DNA from: Virgibacillus phasianinus
GTDB lineage: Bacteria; Bacillota; Bacilli; Bacillales; Amphibacillaceae
Length of the DNA: 64,000 bases
Assembly (NCBI RefSeq): GCF_002216775.1
Contig: NZ_CP022315.1
Span: forward strand, 1,674,001 to 1,738,000
Direction of reading: 5' to 3'
The notes under the pieces: model-generated
Told to the model about the DNA's origin: nothing
Databases searched by the model: none
Seen by the model: only the letters and a program-made list of their open reading frames with translations
Program-made: the position numbers and the translations under genes
Part shown: positions 35,182-44,459 of the stretch, piece by piece
Position numbering within the stretch: position 1 is the first letter of the stretch
Layout of the letters: every line of letters begins with the position of its first letter

Positions 35182-37491
35182 ATGAAAAATAGTAATCAGC
35201 AAGTTCTGGCCAAATTTCTGATCTTTATATGTTTATGTTTTGCTTTTCAAAGTACAGCATTTGCCGGGGCTAAGAATACCCAGTTGGAAAACGATGTAAA
35301 GCAAACTGCTCAAAGCCCGGCATTTGAAACAGAAAATGCAACGAAAGCAGTGGAACGCCTTATTGGAAAGAAGTATGCGAAACAAATTAATTTTAAAGCG
35401 GTAGAAAAAAATGAGGAAAAAGATTACTTTAGCATTAAAAAGGGACGCAATAATAATGGCATCAAAAACCGAATTTTAATAGAGGGAACAAGTCCTTCAG
35501 CCCTTTTAACCGGGTTTAACTGGTATTTAAAATATGTTGCTCATGCAAACATTTCCTGGAATGGTGAACAGCTTGATTTACCAAAAAAGCTTCCTGTTCC
35601 GGAATCCATGATCAAAAAGGAGGCAAATGTTCAACATCGGTTTGCCTTGAATGATACGGACGAAGGTTATACACAGCCATATGCAGAGTGGGATTATTGG
35701 GAGCATAAGATTGATATATTGGCACTTCATGGTGTCAATGAAGTTCTGGTTTATCCTGGGCAGGAAGCGGTTTATAAGAAAACGTTTATGGAGTTCGGTT
35801 ATACAGAGGAGGAAATGCTTGAATGGATTCCGCAACCGGCTCATCAGGCCTGGTGGCTGTTGCAAAACATGAGCAGCTTTCCTGATCCAATTTCCCAGGA
35901 TGTTATCGATAAGCGTGTGAAACTGGGAAAGAAGATTGTCAAACGCTTGAAAGAACTTGGCATGACACCAGTTTTTCCGGGATATTTTGGAACGGTCCCG
36001 GCAGATTTTGAAGAGAAAAACCAAGATGCTAACGTTGTGCCTCAAGGAACATGGAGCGGATTTCAGCGTCCAGGATGGCTTGATCCAACAAGTACATTAT
36101 TCCAAGAGGTTGCTGCAGCCTTTTATGAAAACCAGGAAAAAATATTTGGTGAAACAACGATGTACAAAATGGATTTACTACATGAAGGCGGGACAGCTGG
36201 AAATGTTAATGTGCAAAATGCATCAATAGCGGTACAAAATGCATTAGAAGAAGCACATCCCGGGGCAATATGGGCTATTCTCGGCTGGCAATCTAACCCC
36301 CGCAAAGAAACAATTAAAGCAGTGGATCGCAGCAAAATGCTAATAGTCGATGGGTTATCAGATCGTTATTCTGACCTAAACCGGGAACAGGAGTGGCTGA
36401 ACACGCCATATGCATTCGGCTCGATCTGGAACTTCGGTGGACATACGACAATGGGAGCAAATATGTCGGTATGGAATTCCACTTATTGGGATTGGTTAGA
36501 AAAACCGGATAGCGCATTATCGGGAATTGCCATCATGCCGGAAGCAAGTGATAACAATCCAGTAGCATTCGATTTCCTTTCTGAATTAGCATGGCGAGAT
36601 AAACCGGTAGATTTTGATACGTGGTTTAGCAAATGGACAGAACGACGGTATGGTAGTTCTGATCAGCATGCAATTAACGCATGGCAGGCACTTCAGGAAA
36701 GCGCTTATAGTATGCCGGCGAATGGATGGAGTGAAGCGCAGGATGGACTATTTAGTGCGGAGCCAAATCTATCTGCGACCAAAGCCGCATCATGGTCGCC
36801 ATCGTCCATGCGCTATGACCCTGCAACTTTTGCAAAAGCTCTGCCGGAACTGCTGAAGGTCGATTCATCTTTACGTACCAGCAGTGCCTATCAATATGAT
36901 TTGATGGATGTCACGCGTCAGGTAATATCAAATGAAAGCCGCTTACTGCTGCCGCAGATTAAAGCAGCATACAACGCAAAAGACACGGAGAAGTTTAACA
37001 AACTACGTAACCAATGGCTGGATTGGATGAAGTTACTTGACCAGGTAGTGGGAACAAATGAACAAACCATGATTGGCCCTTGGCTAGAGAAGGCGCGTTC
37101 ATTCACCTCCAATGAAGCGGAAGCAGTAAAACTGGAATACGATGCCCGTACGCTCTTAACTGTTTGGGGAAACAGGTCTGGATCTGAGGCAGGATTACAG
37201 GATTATGCCAACAGGGAGTGGCAGGGTCTTGTTGGTGATTATTATTACTCAAGGTGGAAGACTTATTTCGATTCGCTTGACAAAGCCCTGAGAACAGGAG
37301 AAGAACCGAAAGCAATTGATTGGTACGAATTTGGAAATAACTGGGCGCAGCAAACAAATGATTATCCGCTTGAACCAACTGGTGATATTTATGAGCTTGC
37401 TCAGCAGGTATACGATGAGCTGGCATCGCAGCAGCTAGCAAGTATAGAAATGAATAGTGATTGGCCGGCTGTTCACCTGGAGAATCAATAA
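35182..37491 (+). CDS. Secreted GH89 alpha-N-acetylglucosaminidase, catalytic part (frameshifted gene)
   Basis: Removes terminal alpha-GlcNAc, as found on gastric-type mucins. 769 residues from the ATG at 35182, which has GAAAGGAG upstream; the frame extends to 35125 without a ribosome binding site. The signal peptide ends AFAGA. NAGLU N-domain, then a barrel with predicted catalytic E335 (MDLLHEGGTAG) and E454 (IMPEASDNNPVAF), spaced almost as in the clostridial enzyme. The helical C-domain ends near 37440. The frame stops with HLENQ at 37491, just where a linker to the next domain would begin; its continuation is in another frame from about 37471 (next entry). Confidence 0.88.
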   Translation: MKNSNQQVLAKFLIFICLCFAFQSTAFAGAKNTQLENDVKQTAQSPAFETENATKAVERLIGKKYAKQINFKAVEKNEEKDYFSIKKGRNNNGIKNRILIEGTSPSALLTGFNWYLKYVAHANISWNGEQLDLPKKLPVPESMIKKEANVQHRFALNDTDEGYTQPYAEWDYWEHKIDILALHGVNEVLVYPGQEAVYKKTFMEFGYTEEEMLEWIPQPAHQAWWLLQNMSSFPDPISQDVIDKRVKLGKKIVKRLKELGMTPVFPGYFGTVPADFEEKNQDANVVPQGTWSGFQRPGWLDPTSTLFQEVAAAFYENQEKIFGETTMYKMDLLHEGGTAGNVNVQNASIAVQNALEEAHPGAIWAILGWQSNPRKETIKAVDRSKMLIVDGLSDRYSDLNREQEWLNTPYAFGSIWNFGGHTTMGANMSVWNSTYWDWLEKPDSALSGIAIMPEASDNNPVAFDFLSELAWRDKPVDFDTWFSKWTERRYGSSDQHAINAWQALQESAYSMPANGWSEAQDGLFSAEPNLSATKAASWSPSSMRYDPATFAKALPELLKVDSSLRTSSAYQYDLMDVTRQVISNESRLLLPQIKAAYNAKDTEKFNKLRNQWLDWMKLLDQVVGTNEQTMIGPWLEKARSFTSNEAEAVKLEYDARTLLTVWGNRSGSEAGLQDYANREWQGLVGDYYYSRWKTYFDSLDKALRTGEEPKAIDWYEFGNNWAQQTNDYPLEPTGDIYELAQQVYDELASQQLASIEMNSDWPAVHLENQ

Positions 37492-38603
37492 CGTTATCTG
37501 TAACATTTACCAATCACAATATGTTTGTAGATGCCAAGGACGTTCAGTTATCAATGAACACACCGAGCGGAATTATCGCTGAAGCATTAACCGACGTGAC
37601 AACTGATTCAGTGGCACCGGGGGAAACATTTGCGGCTGAATGGAAGATTTCCGCTTTAGATGAATCTGGCAGTAACCTTTTGGCGAACCTGGACATTGCT
37701 GGTACCTATAGAATTAACAAAACGGATGCACAGACATCAAACAACATTCGTTTACTAATTGAAAAAGATATCCAGCCGCCTTTTAAGACAAAATCATTTA
37801 ATGATGCGATATTCAGTCAATCCGGTGAGCAATTTGCCATATACGGCGGTGGAAATGATCTGTGGGGGCTAACCAATGAGTACGGCACCATTTATCAAAA
37901 GGATGCGTTTAGCAGTGGAAGAAGTGTAATTACCAAAGTCATGTCACAGGATCATACCGGCCCTTGGGCACGTGCAGGAATTGTTGCCCGAAATGATTTA
38001 ACCAAACAAAATGGTTCAGCTGGCTATATTAATTTAGCAATTACACCAGAGAACGGATGTGTTTTGAGCCGGGATAGCAATGGTGATGGGTATCTTGATT
38101 CCTATAAAAATGTAAAAACATTCACGACACCAGTATATTTACGGCTAACGCGTGAAGGACATACCTTCACCGGTGAGTGCAGTACGGATGGAGAAAATTG
38201 GACAATGGTTGGTAAAGTTGATGTTTCGGGAGCGGCAGAAGTAGAGGACGTTGGATTATTTATGACAGCTGCAAATGGTGCAACTGATAACAAGGGAATT
38301 GTTCAGTTTGAGGGATTTTCCATTAACCCAACAGAAGAAATAAGTATAACTGATTTGAAGAAACAAGTGAAACAGTTCCGACAAGATGGGGAGATTGTAA
38401 ATGATAAGGCTGCTTATGCTTTAACATTGCATGTAACTGCTGTGGAACATTATGTAAATAACAAAGAGAACGATAAGGTCGTTAAACATCTAAAAGGATT
38501 TAAACAGCTTCTCGGTTATCAGGAAGAAAACAATTTGATTTCGGAAAAAGCCTATAAATCTATTAAATTTGCTACCAATTATTTGCTGGATAAATGGAAA
38601 TAG
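37461..38603 (+). CDS. C-terminal modules of the GH89 enzyme, out of frame
   Basis: The frame opens at 37461 without a ribosome binding site and overlaps the end of the catalytic part by 31 nt. It encodes a NEW3-like module (PGESITLSVTFTNHNMF), a DUF1349/concanavalin-type sugar-binding module (PWARAGIVARNDL; STDGENWTMVGKV) and the shared 85-residue C-terminal domain. Adding one base near 37471-37476 (GTTCACCTGG) joins it to GH89, giving a ~1140-residue protein with the same plan as its neighbours. Probably one gene with a one-base deletion, either real or a sequencing error. It could not be secreted alone. Confidence 0.75.
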   Translation: MAGCSPGESITLSVTFTNHNMFVDAKDVQLSMNTPSGIIAEALTDVTTDSVAPGETFAAEWKISALDESGSNLLANLDIAGTYRINKTDAQTSNNIRLLIEKDIQPPFKTKSFNDAIFSQSGEQFAIYGGGNDLWGLTNEYGTIYQKDAFSSGRSVITKVMSQDHTGPWARAGIVARNDLTKQNGSAGYINLAITPENGCVLSRDSNGDGYLDSYKNVKTFTTPVYLRLTREGHTFTGECSTDGENWTMVGKVDVSGAAEVEDVGLFMTAANGATDNKGIVQFEGFSINPTEEISITDLKKQVKQFRQDGEIVNDKAAYALTLHVTAVEHYVNNKENDKVVKHLKGFKQLLGYQEENNLISEKAYKSIKFATNYLLDKWK

Positions 38604-38613
38604 ACCCATTGAT

Positions 38614-38656
38614 GGAAAGCTCTGTGGCAGGCACTAGCTTGCCACTTAAGCTTTCC
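38614..38656 (+). terminator. Hairpin between the GH89 and sialidase genes
   Basis: GGAAAGCT (38614-38621) and GTGGCA pair with TGCCAC and AGCTTTCC (38649-38656). There is no T-run. A partial terminator or mRNA-stabilising structure. Confidence 0.45.
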
Positions 38657-38685
38657 TGATAAATACAGGCTGGAAAGGATTGAGT

Positions 38686-38754
38686 ATGTTGAAAACAAAA
38701 ACATTTCTAGGGTTGTCTTTCTCCCTTTTAATCATATTATGGGGGCTAGTCTAG
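38686..38754 (+). other. Signal-peptide coding start of the sialidase, in a shifted frame
   Basis: ATG at 38686, with GGAAAGGA upstream, starts MLKTKTFLGLSFSLLIILWG and then hits TAG. The main sialidase frame picks up two bases off, reading GASLGHPVQA before the mature sequence. One extra G in the run TGGGGGC (38740-38744) would join the two into a complete signal peptide with cleavage after PVQA. Confidence 0.7.
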
Positions 38755-41390
38755 GTCATCCAGTACAAGCTGCGAATGATCTAGTACTGGATTATTCCCT
38801 GGACCGTTCGTTTGATGGTTCCAGTGATTATGTGGATCAAACAAATGATTTAGAAAAGGTAAAGGGATTAAGCCAAGGATCCATGTTAGTCACGTTCAAA
38901 ACGACAAGTACGAAGGTCGCTAATACCTTTATTAGTGCAGCGGATACGCAGGACCCTTCAAGCAATCTATCATTCACCATGAACAATGGAGGCATTTATT
39001 TCGAAAATCGCGAGAATGGGGCGTATGCCACAAGGCTAACTGCCTCCGGTTCATTCAATGATGGTAATTGGCACACAGCAGTGTTAACGGTAGGCAGTAG
39101 TGGTACTAAAATTTATGTGGACGGAAGGGAGATGGGGTCATCCGAGTCGACAGCGTTCTTCTCTAATGTGACGGATCCCGATGGAATGTGGATCGGCAAA
39201 AATGTCGACAACACTGGTGGACAGTGGTACTACAATGGCAGGATCGATAAGCTACAGGTATATAATAAGGCGCTAAGTGCGGAAGAAGTGAGAGCGTTAA
39301 GTGACGGTGCCACGAATGGGTTTTTTAAAGAAAAGGAACTATTTAATATAAACGATGGAAAAGGGTATGCGCAATACCGGATACCGAGTATTTCCGTGAC
39401 CGCCAATGGAACGATTCTTGCGGTAGCGGAAGCGAGAACTGGCGGGGATCAAACTCCTACAGATCTCGTCCTCAGAAGGAGTACGGATGGTGGAGAAACT
39501 TTTTCCGAGCAGGTCATCCTGGCACCGGGTGTAGCGAATGGACACGCGGAGATGAATCCAATGCTGCTAGCTGAGGATACTGGAAGCACGGTTCATTTGC
39601 TGTGGAGCCGCTGGGAATGGGGTAATTGTAAATATTTTATTCGGACAAGTACGGACAATGGTGCTACTTGGGGAGAAACGAGGAATATCACCGATGTGCT
39701 AGATGCTTACACGGACCCTGAAAGTCCTGATTATTTTCCAAATCTATCCGCTGCGGGCATGGGCCCAGGACATGGATTGCAGATGTCCAATGGTGCACTG
39801 GTTGTTCCTATCTATTTGACAACGGAAGGCTGGAGCAATAGTACCGTGGCTTACATTTATAGTACGGACGGTGGAACAACATGGCAGGCTGGCCCGAAAG
39901 TTCCGAATCCAGGTGGTTACACCAAGATCCATGAAAATATGATGGTGGAGCTTTCCGATGGTGGTTTAATGGCTAATATGCGAAACCCTGGCAGTGATTA
40001 CAGAGCAGTTTCTACAACAGCTGGATTAAACGAACCATGGTCGACGCCAGTTTCTGATACGAAGTTAATCGATCCAGTAAATGAAGCAAGTTTGGCTACT
40101 TATGATGAAAATACGATTTTGTTTACGAACACGGCCAACACTTCAGCTCGCACAAACATGACGATTCGCATGAGTGATGACGATGGGCAAACATGGTTCG
40201 CGTCCAAAGAGATCTACGCTGGAATGACAGGGTACTCCGATGTTTATGTCGGACCGGAAAAAACAATCAATACGTTATATGAAAAACCGGCTGGCAGTAA
40301 AATTGTTTTAGCCCAGTTCAATAAAGACTGGATTTTGGGTGCAGCTAATATCCGGTTACAAACTTCGAAACAAATAGAGTCTGGGGAAACATCAACCGTC
40401 AAGGCAACCTTCACAAATCACAGTGAAAAAGTGGAGAAGGATGTTGAGGTAAACCTTGAGCACCCTGAAAATTGGGCTATAGAAGCTAGTCAACCTGTAA
40501 CTTTTGATGAGGTAAAACCAGGGGAATCAGTCGAGGTTACGTGGAATGTCACACCGGATGAAACAGTTGAAGCGGGAACCTATGACCTAACGGCTGTAGC
40601 TTCCTTTACATTGAACGGCAATCAAACAAGCGCGACAGCATCCAAAAAAATACAAGTTCTTCCAAAAGTGCCAACGGAAACATCCTATCTAAGTGATTTA
40701 GGCTGGATCAGCGCCTTGAACGGCTGGGGGCCTGTGGAGCGGGATTTAAGTGTCGGTGAAAACGATGCTGGAGATGGCAATGTATTAACAATCAATGGAG
40801 AAACGTATGAAAAGGGTCTTGGCGTGCATGCCTACTCGGAAATTAGGTATCACATCGGTGGTAACTTTTCACGGTTTAAAGCTGAAATAGGAGTCGATGA
40901 TGAAGTTGCTCCGTCCTCAGCGGCAAGTGTTGTGTTCCAAGTCTTTGGAGACGGTGAAAAACTTTTCGATAGTGGTTTAATGACTGGTGAAGATGAAGCA
41001 AAAAACGTAGACATTTCAATTGAAGATGTAAATGAGCTGAAATTGATTGTGACCGACGGAGGCAATGGCAACGGAAGCGATCATGCTGATTGGGCTAATG
41101 CAAAAGTGATTGTGGCTAAAGAAGACATCTCAGCAGCTACGATGAAAGCAATGGTGAAGGAATTTGCAGAAGAAGGAGAGTTTGTGAATGACCGCGCTGC
41201 CCACTCCCTTGACATTCATTTAACAGCTGTCGATCGTTATGAGGACCAGGGGTTAGGAGACAAAGTTGTCAAACATTTGGAAGGGTTTGCGCAGCTGTTG
41301 GACTACCAGAAAGAGAACGAATTGATTTCGAAAAGGGCGTATGAATCGCTTCAGGAAGATATGGAATATTTGGTGGAGAAGTATCAGTAG
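38739..41390 (+). CDS. GH33 exo-alpha-sialidase with C-terminal FIMAH-like domain (start frameshifted)
   Basis: Removes terminal sialic acid, usually the first step in mucin breakdown. The N-terminal concanavalin-like sialic-acid-binding domain (CBM40/laminin-G type) covers ~residues 15-190. The six-blade propeller has the YRIP arginine at ~214, four Asp-boxes (STDGGETF, STDNGATW, STDGGTTW, SDDDGQTW), MVELSDGGLMANMR and a GYSDVY tyrosine. Then NEW3, NPCBM (YEKGLGVHAYSEIRY) and the shared last 85 residues. The frame shown begins at an internal ATG without a ribosome binding site. The intended start is 38686 (see signal-peptide entry), so as read the protein would not be made efficiently or exported. 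Confidence 0.88.
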   Translation: MGASLGHPVQAANDLVLDYSLDRSFDGSSDYVDQTNDLEKVKGLSQGSMLVTFKTTSTKVANTFISAADTQDPSSNLSFTMNNGGIYFENRENGAYATRLTASGSFNDGNWHTAVLTVGSSGTKIYVDGREMGSSESTAFFSNVTDPDGMWIGKNVDNTGGQWYYNGRIDKLQVYNKALSAEEVRALSDGATNGFFKEKELFNINDGKGYAQYRIPSISVTANGTILAVAEARTGGDQTPTDLVLRRSTDGGETFSEQVILAPGVANGHAEMNPMLLAEDTGSTVHLLWSRWEWGNCKYFIRTSTDNGATWGETRNITDVLDAYTDPESPDYFPNLSAAGMGPGHGLQMSNGALVVPIYLTTEGWSNSTVAYIYSTDGGTTWQAGPKVPNPGGYTKIHENMMVELSDGGLMANMRNPGSDYRAVSTTAGLNEPWSTPVSDTKLIDPVNEASLATYDENTILFTNTANTSARTNMTIRMSDDDGQTWFASKEIYAGMTGYSDVYVGPEKTINTLYEKPAGSKIVLAQFNKDWILGAANIRLQTSKQIESGETSTVKATFTNHSEKVEKDVEVNLEHPENWAIEASQPVTFDEVKPGESVEVTWNVTPDETVEAGTYDLTAVASFTLNGNQTSATASKKIQVLPKVPTETSYLSDLGWISALNGWGPVERDLSVGENDAGDGNVLTINGETYEKGLGVHAYSEIRYHIGGNFSRFKAEIGVDDEVAPSSAASVVFQVFGDGEKLFDSGLMTGEDEAKNVDISIEDVNELKLIVTDGGNGNGSDHADWANAKVIVAKEDISAATMKAMVKEFAEEGEFVNDRAAHSLDIHLTAVDRYEDQGLGDKVVKHLEGFAQLLDYQKENELISKRAYESLQEDMEYLVEKYQ

Positions 41391-41489
41391 GAAGGTGTGG
41401 GGGCGCGGTTTGAAGCGTGCAGTTTAACGCGGCGCGCGCGATCCCAGACCGTGATAGAAGGAAAACAATAAAAACAAGAGGTGAGAACG

Positions 41490-44246
41490 TTGAAAAAATG
41501 GATCGTGTTCTTTTTTTCTATTATGCTGCTAATCAGCTTAAATTCGTTACACCCGGTACAGGCACAAGAAAAAAATGAAAAACCAACAGTTATTCCAAGT
41601 CTACAAGAATGGGAGGGTTCAACTGGATTTTTTACGATTAGTACAGACTCCCGCATTATCGTTGATCCGGATTACAGCGATGCGCTGATGGATACAGCCG
41701 ACGTGTTTAAAGAAGACTTAAAAGAATTAGTTGGAAAAGATATCACGATTAAAATGGGCGATCATCCATCAGCAGGTGACATTTTTTTGACAATGCAAGA
41801 TGAAACAGATAAGTCAATTGGCGAAGAAGGCTATCATTTCATCGTGGAAGATACGCTAACGATACAAGCTAATACGGAAACAGGTGTTTATTATGGTACA
41901 AGAAGTGCTCTGCAAATTCTTGTCCAAGACCCGGAAAAAAGCAAGATTCCTAGAGGGGTTGCGAAAGATTATCCAAAATACCAGGAAAGAGGATTTATGC
42001 TGGATGTGGGTCGTAAATACTTCCCTATGGATTTTTTAAAAGATTATGCGAAAGTCATGGGCTGGTATAAAATGAATGACTTTCAGTTGCATTTGAATGA
42101 TAATGAAATATTTAAAGACAGCAGTCGTGAGCACTGGGATGCTTATTCTGCATTTCGCCTAGAAAATGACATGTATCCGGAGTTAACTGCGAAGGACGGT
42201 CATTACACAAAACAGGAATTCCGGGAATTGCAGGATCTTGCTGGCAAAAATGGACTGACAATTACACCGGAATTTGATACGCCTAGTCATGCACTTGCAT
42301 TTACCAAAGTGAGACCAGATTTAGTTCATCCGGATTTACCGGTGGACCATCTTGACATCACACGCCAAGAATCAGTGGATTTTGTTGAGTCTGTTTGGGA
42401 TGAATATCTTGGTTTGTTTGATACGGATGCAGTTCATATTGGTGCGGATGAATTTTATCGTAATGATACGGAAATGAGCAATGTTTACCGTAATTACATT
42501 AATACGTTAAATCAGCATATGAAAGAGCAAGGTAAGTCCGTACGAGCTTGGGGAGGCTTGACGTATTATAAGGGTGATGTTCAGGTAGACAAGGATGTTG
42601 TGTTTAACATTTGGAATGTCGGATGGTACAACCCGGAACAAGCAATTGATGAGGGGTACAAAATTATTAATTCGGATGATGGATTGTTGTATATCGTCCC
42701 AAAAGCAAATTACTATCATGATTATTTGGATACGAAATGGCTCTACAATAACTGGGAACCAACCGTGTTTAGTGGAGGTATAACACTAAGTGACGATGAA
42801 CCTAACCTATTAGGCGGGATGTTCGCAGTCTGGAATGATTTGCTGGGTGAAAACATTAGTATTCCGGACGTACATGATCGTGCGATTGATGCGATGCCAA
42901 CATTAGCTGAAAAAATGTGGCGTGGGGAATCGGACGATGTAACATTTACGGAATTTGAAAAACTTACAAGCGAGATAGGTGGAGCACCTGGGACAAATTT
43001 AACGAATGAAGTTGAAACAAAGACTGATACTGTCCTGAACTATTCATTTGATGATGTAACTAAAGAAAAAGTAGCTGATAGTTCTGGGAATGACTACAGC
43101 GGTACATTGCACGATGTTGAAGTAATTGCTGATGGTAAAAGTGGTAAGGCAGTTTCATTTGCAAATTCCACCAGTCATATTACGACCGACCTGGATTCAA
43201 AGGGCTTTCCATGGACTGTTTCGACATGGGTGAAGCTTGAGAAAACAGACCAGCCGGAGGAAATCTTGCTTGACTCAGATTATGGTTCGTTAAAACTAAC
43301 GCAAACGGAAACTGGCAATGCCGGATTTACACGGGAAGGGTATGATTATAGCTTTGACACGGCAATTCCGACTGGAAGATGGGTGCATGTTGCTTTTAGA
43401 GGTGATTTAAATGGTACATCCCTGTTCATTGATGGGAAATTGCAGGATACGCTGCCAGATAATTTGCTGCTTCCGATGCATACAGTTGGAAGTGAAACAA
43501 ATGCCTTTAAAGGTGTAATCGATGAATTAAAGATCTTTGACCGGAAGCTATCCTCAAGTGAAATCGCTCAAGAGGCAGATGCTCCAAAATGGTTGATCAA
43601 CATTGCTGGAGGTAAACCGGCGACCGCTTCATCATCAGAGACTGACTATTTAACACCGGGATTGGCTGTCGATGAAAATGAGTCAACCCGCTGGTCATCG
43701 GGACATAGTGATGACGAATGGATTTATGTAGATCTATTAAAACAGCATTCTATTAATAAAGTTGTGCTGAAGTGGGAAGATGCATATGCGAAAGGGTATA
43801 AAATTCAGGTTTCCAATGATGCGCAAAACTGGAAGGATGTATATGTGACGGAAGAAGGTACTGGTGGTAAGGAGATAATTCGTTTTCCGGTAGAAAAAAC
43901 CAGATACGTAAGGATGAAAGGGACGAAACGTGCGATTAACTGGGGTTATTCTCTGTATGAATTGAAGGTCTACCAGCCAGTAACCGCCGAAGGAATTAAG
44001 GAACGGATTGATCATTTTCAGAGCATTGGTGGAGTTACCAGTGAGCAGGCGGCCCACTTGTTGACAGTGCATATGACCGCTGTTCAGCATTACGAAGAAA
44101 AGGAACAGGCGAATAAGATTATCAAACATATGGAAAGTTTCCAATTGCTAATCGAACAACAAAAAAATAATGGACAACTTTCGGAAAAAGCGTTTAAAGC
44201 ATTGAACAACGATGCGGAAGAATTAATTGCAAAGTGGGTGGAATAG
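41490..44246 (+). CDS. Secreted GH20 beta-N-acetylhexosaminidase with C-terminal FIMAH-like domain
   Basis: Removes terminal beta-GlcNAc/GalNAc, or possibly lacto-N-biose. About 918 residues. The signal peptide ends PVQA. GH20b N-domain, then a catalytic barrel with D320-E321 in VHIGADEFYRN (substrate-assisted pair; HIGADE rather than the common HxGGDE). A laminin-G-like module (~residues 515-695), an F5/8C-type CBM32-like module (~700-835) and the shared C-terminal domain (86 residues) follow. AGAGGTGA precedes the TTG at 41490; a GTG at 41481 is in frame but overlaps that ribosome binding site. Last gene of the secreted cluster. Confidence 0.9.
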   Translation: MKKWIVFFFSIMLLISLNSLHPVQAQEKNEKPTVIPSLQEWEGSTGFFTISTDSRIIVDPDYSDALMDTADVFKEDLKELVGKDITIKMGDHPSAGDIFLTMQDETDKSIGEEGYHFIVEDTLTIQANTETGVYYGTRSALQILVQDPEKSKIPRGVAKDYPKYQERGFMLDVGRKYFPMDFLKDYAKVMGWYKMNDFQLHLNDNEIFKDSSREHWDAYSAFRLENDMYPELTAKDGHYTKQEFRELQDLAGKNGLTITPEFDTPSHALAFTKVRPDLVHPDLPVDHLDITRQESVDFVESVWDEYLGLFDTDAVHIGADEFYRNDTEMSNVYRNYINTLNQHMKEQGKSVRAWGGLTYYKGDVQVDKDVVFNIWNVGWYNPEQAIDEGYKIINSDDGLLYIVPKANYYHDYLDTKWLYNNWEPTVFSGGITLSDDEPNLLGGMFAVWNDLLGENISIPDVHDRAIDAMPTLAEKMWRGESDDVTFTEFEKLTSEIGGAPGTNLTNEVETKTDTVLNYSFDDVTKEKVADSSGNDYSGTLHDVEVIADGKSGKAVSFANSTSHITTDLDSKGFPWTVSTWVKLEKTDQPEEILLDSDYGSLKLTQTETGNAGFTREGYDYSFDTAIPTGRWVHVAFRGDLNGTSLFIDGKLQDTLPDNLLLPMHTVGSETNAFKGVIDELKIFDRKLSSSEIAQEADAPKWLINIAGGKPATASSSETDYLTPGLAVDENESTRWSSGHSDDEWIYVDLLKQHSINKVVLKWEDAYAKGYKIQVSNDAQNWKDVYVTEEGTGGKEIIRFPVEKTRYVRMKGTKRAINWGYSLYELKVYQPVTAEGIKERIDHFQSIGGVTSEQAAHLLTVHMTAVQHYEEKEQANKIIKHMESFQLLIEQQKNNGQLSEKAFKALNNDAEELIAKWVE

Positions 44247-44367
44247 ATTATCTGATTGATGTGAAAAATTGTCCAGCATTATTCTAGGTAGAATGAAAGG
44301 CTGATAGCGGAGTTCCGATTAGGTAGAATATCTAATCTATAAGTTAACTGTTTTATAAATATGAAAA

Positions 44368-44399
44368 AATGGTTCTAGTATTCCGGTGCTAGAACCATT
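44368..44399. terminator. Bidirectional terminator between GH20 and the AraC gene
   Basis: An 11-bp perfect stem AATGGTTCTAG / CTAGAACCATT with a 10-nt loop between convergent genes. It has an A-run on the left; T-richness on the right is limited. Confidence 0.7.
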
Positions 44400-44459
44400 A
44401 TTACATGAAGCAATCTGTTAAAACGAAACGGGAATTACAACCGTCCTATTTAGCGGAAT

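Noticed and set aside
35578-36045. 155-codon reverse frame in GH89
   Set aside because: Antisense to the catalytic domain; no start signal.
37440-37495. Programmed ribosomal frameshift in GH89
   Set aside because: No X-XXY-YYZ slippery heptamer or strong downstream structure; a simple one-base deletion or sequence error explains it better.
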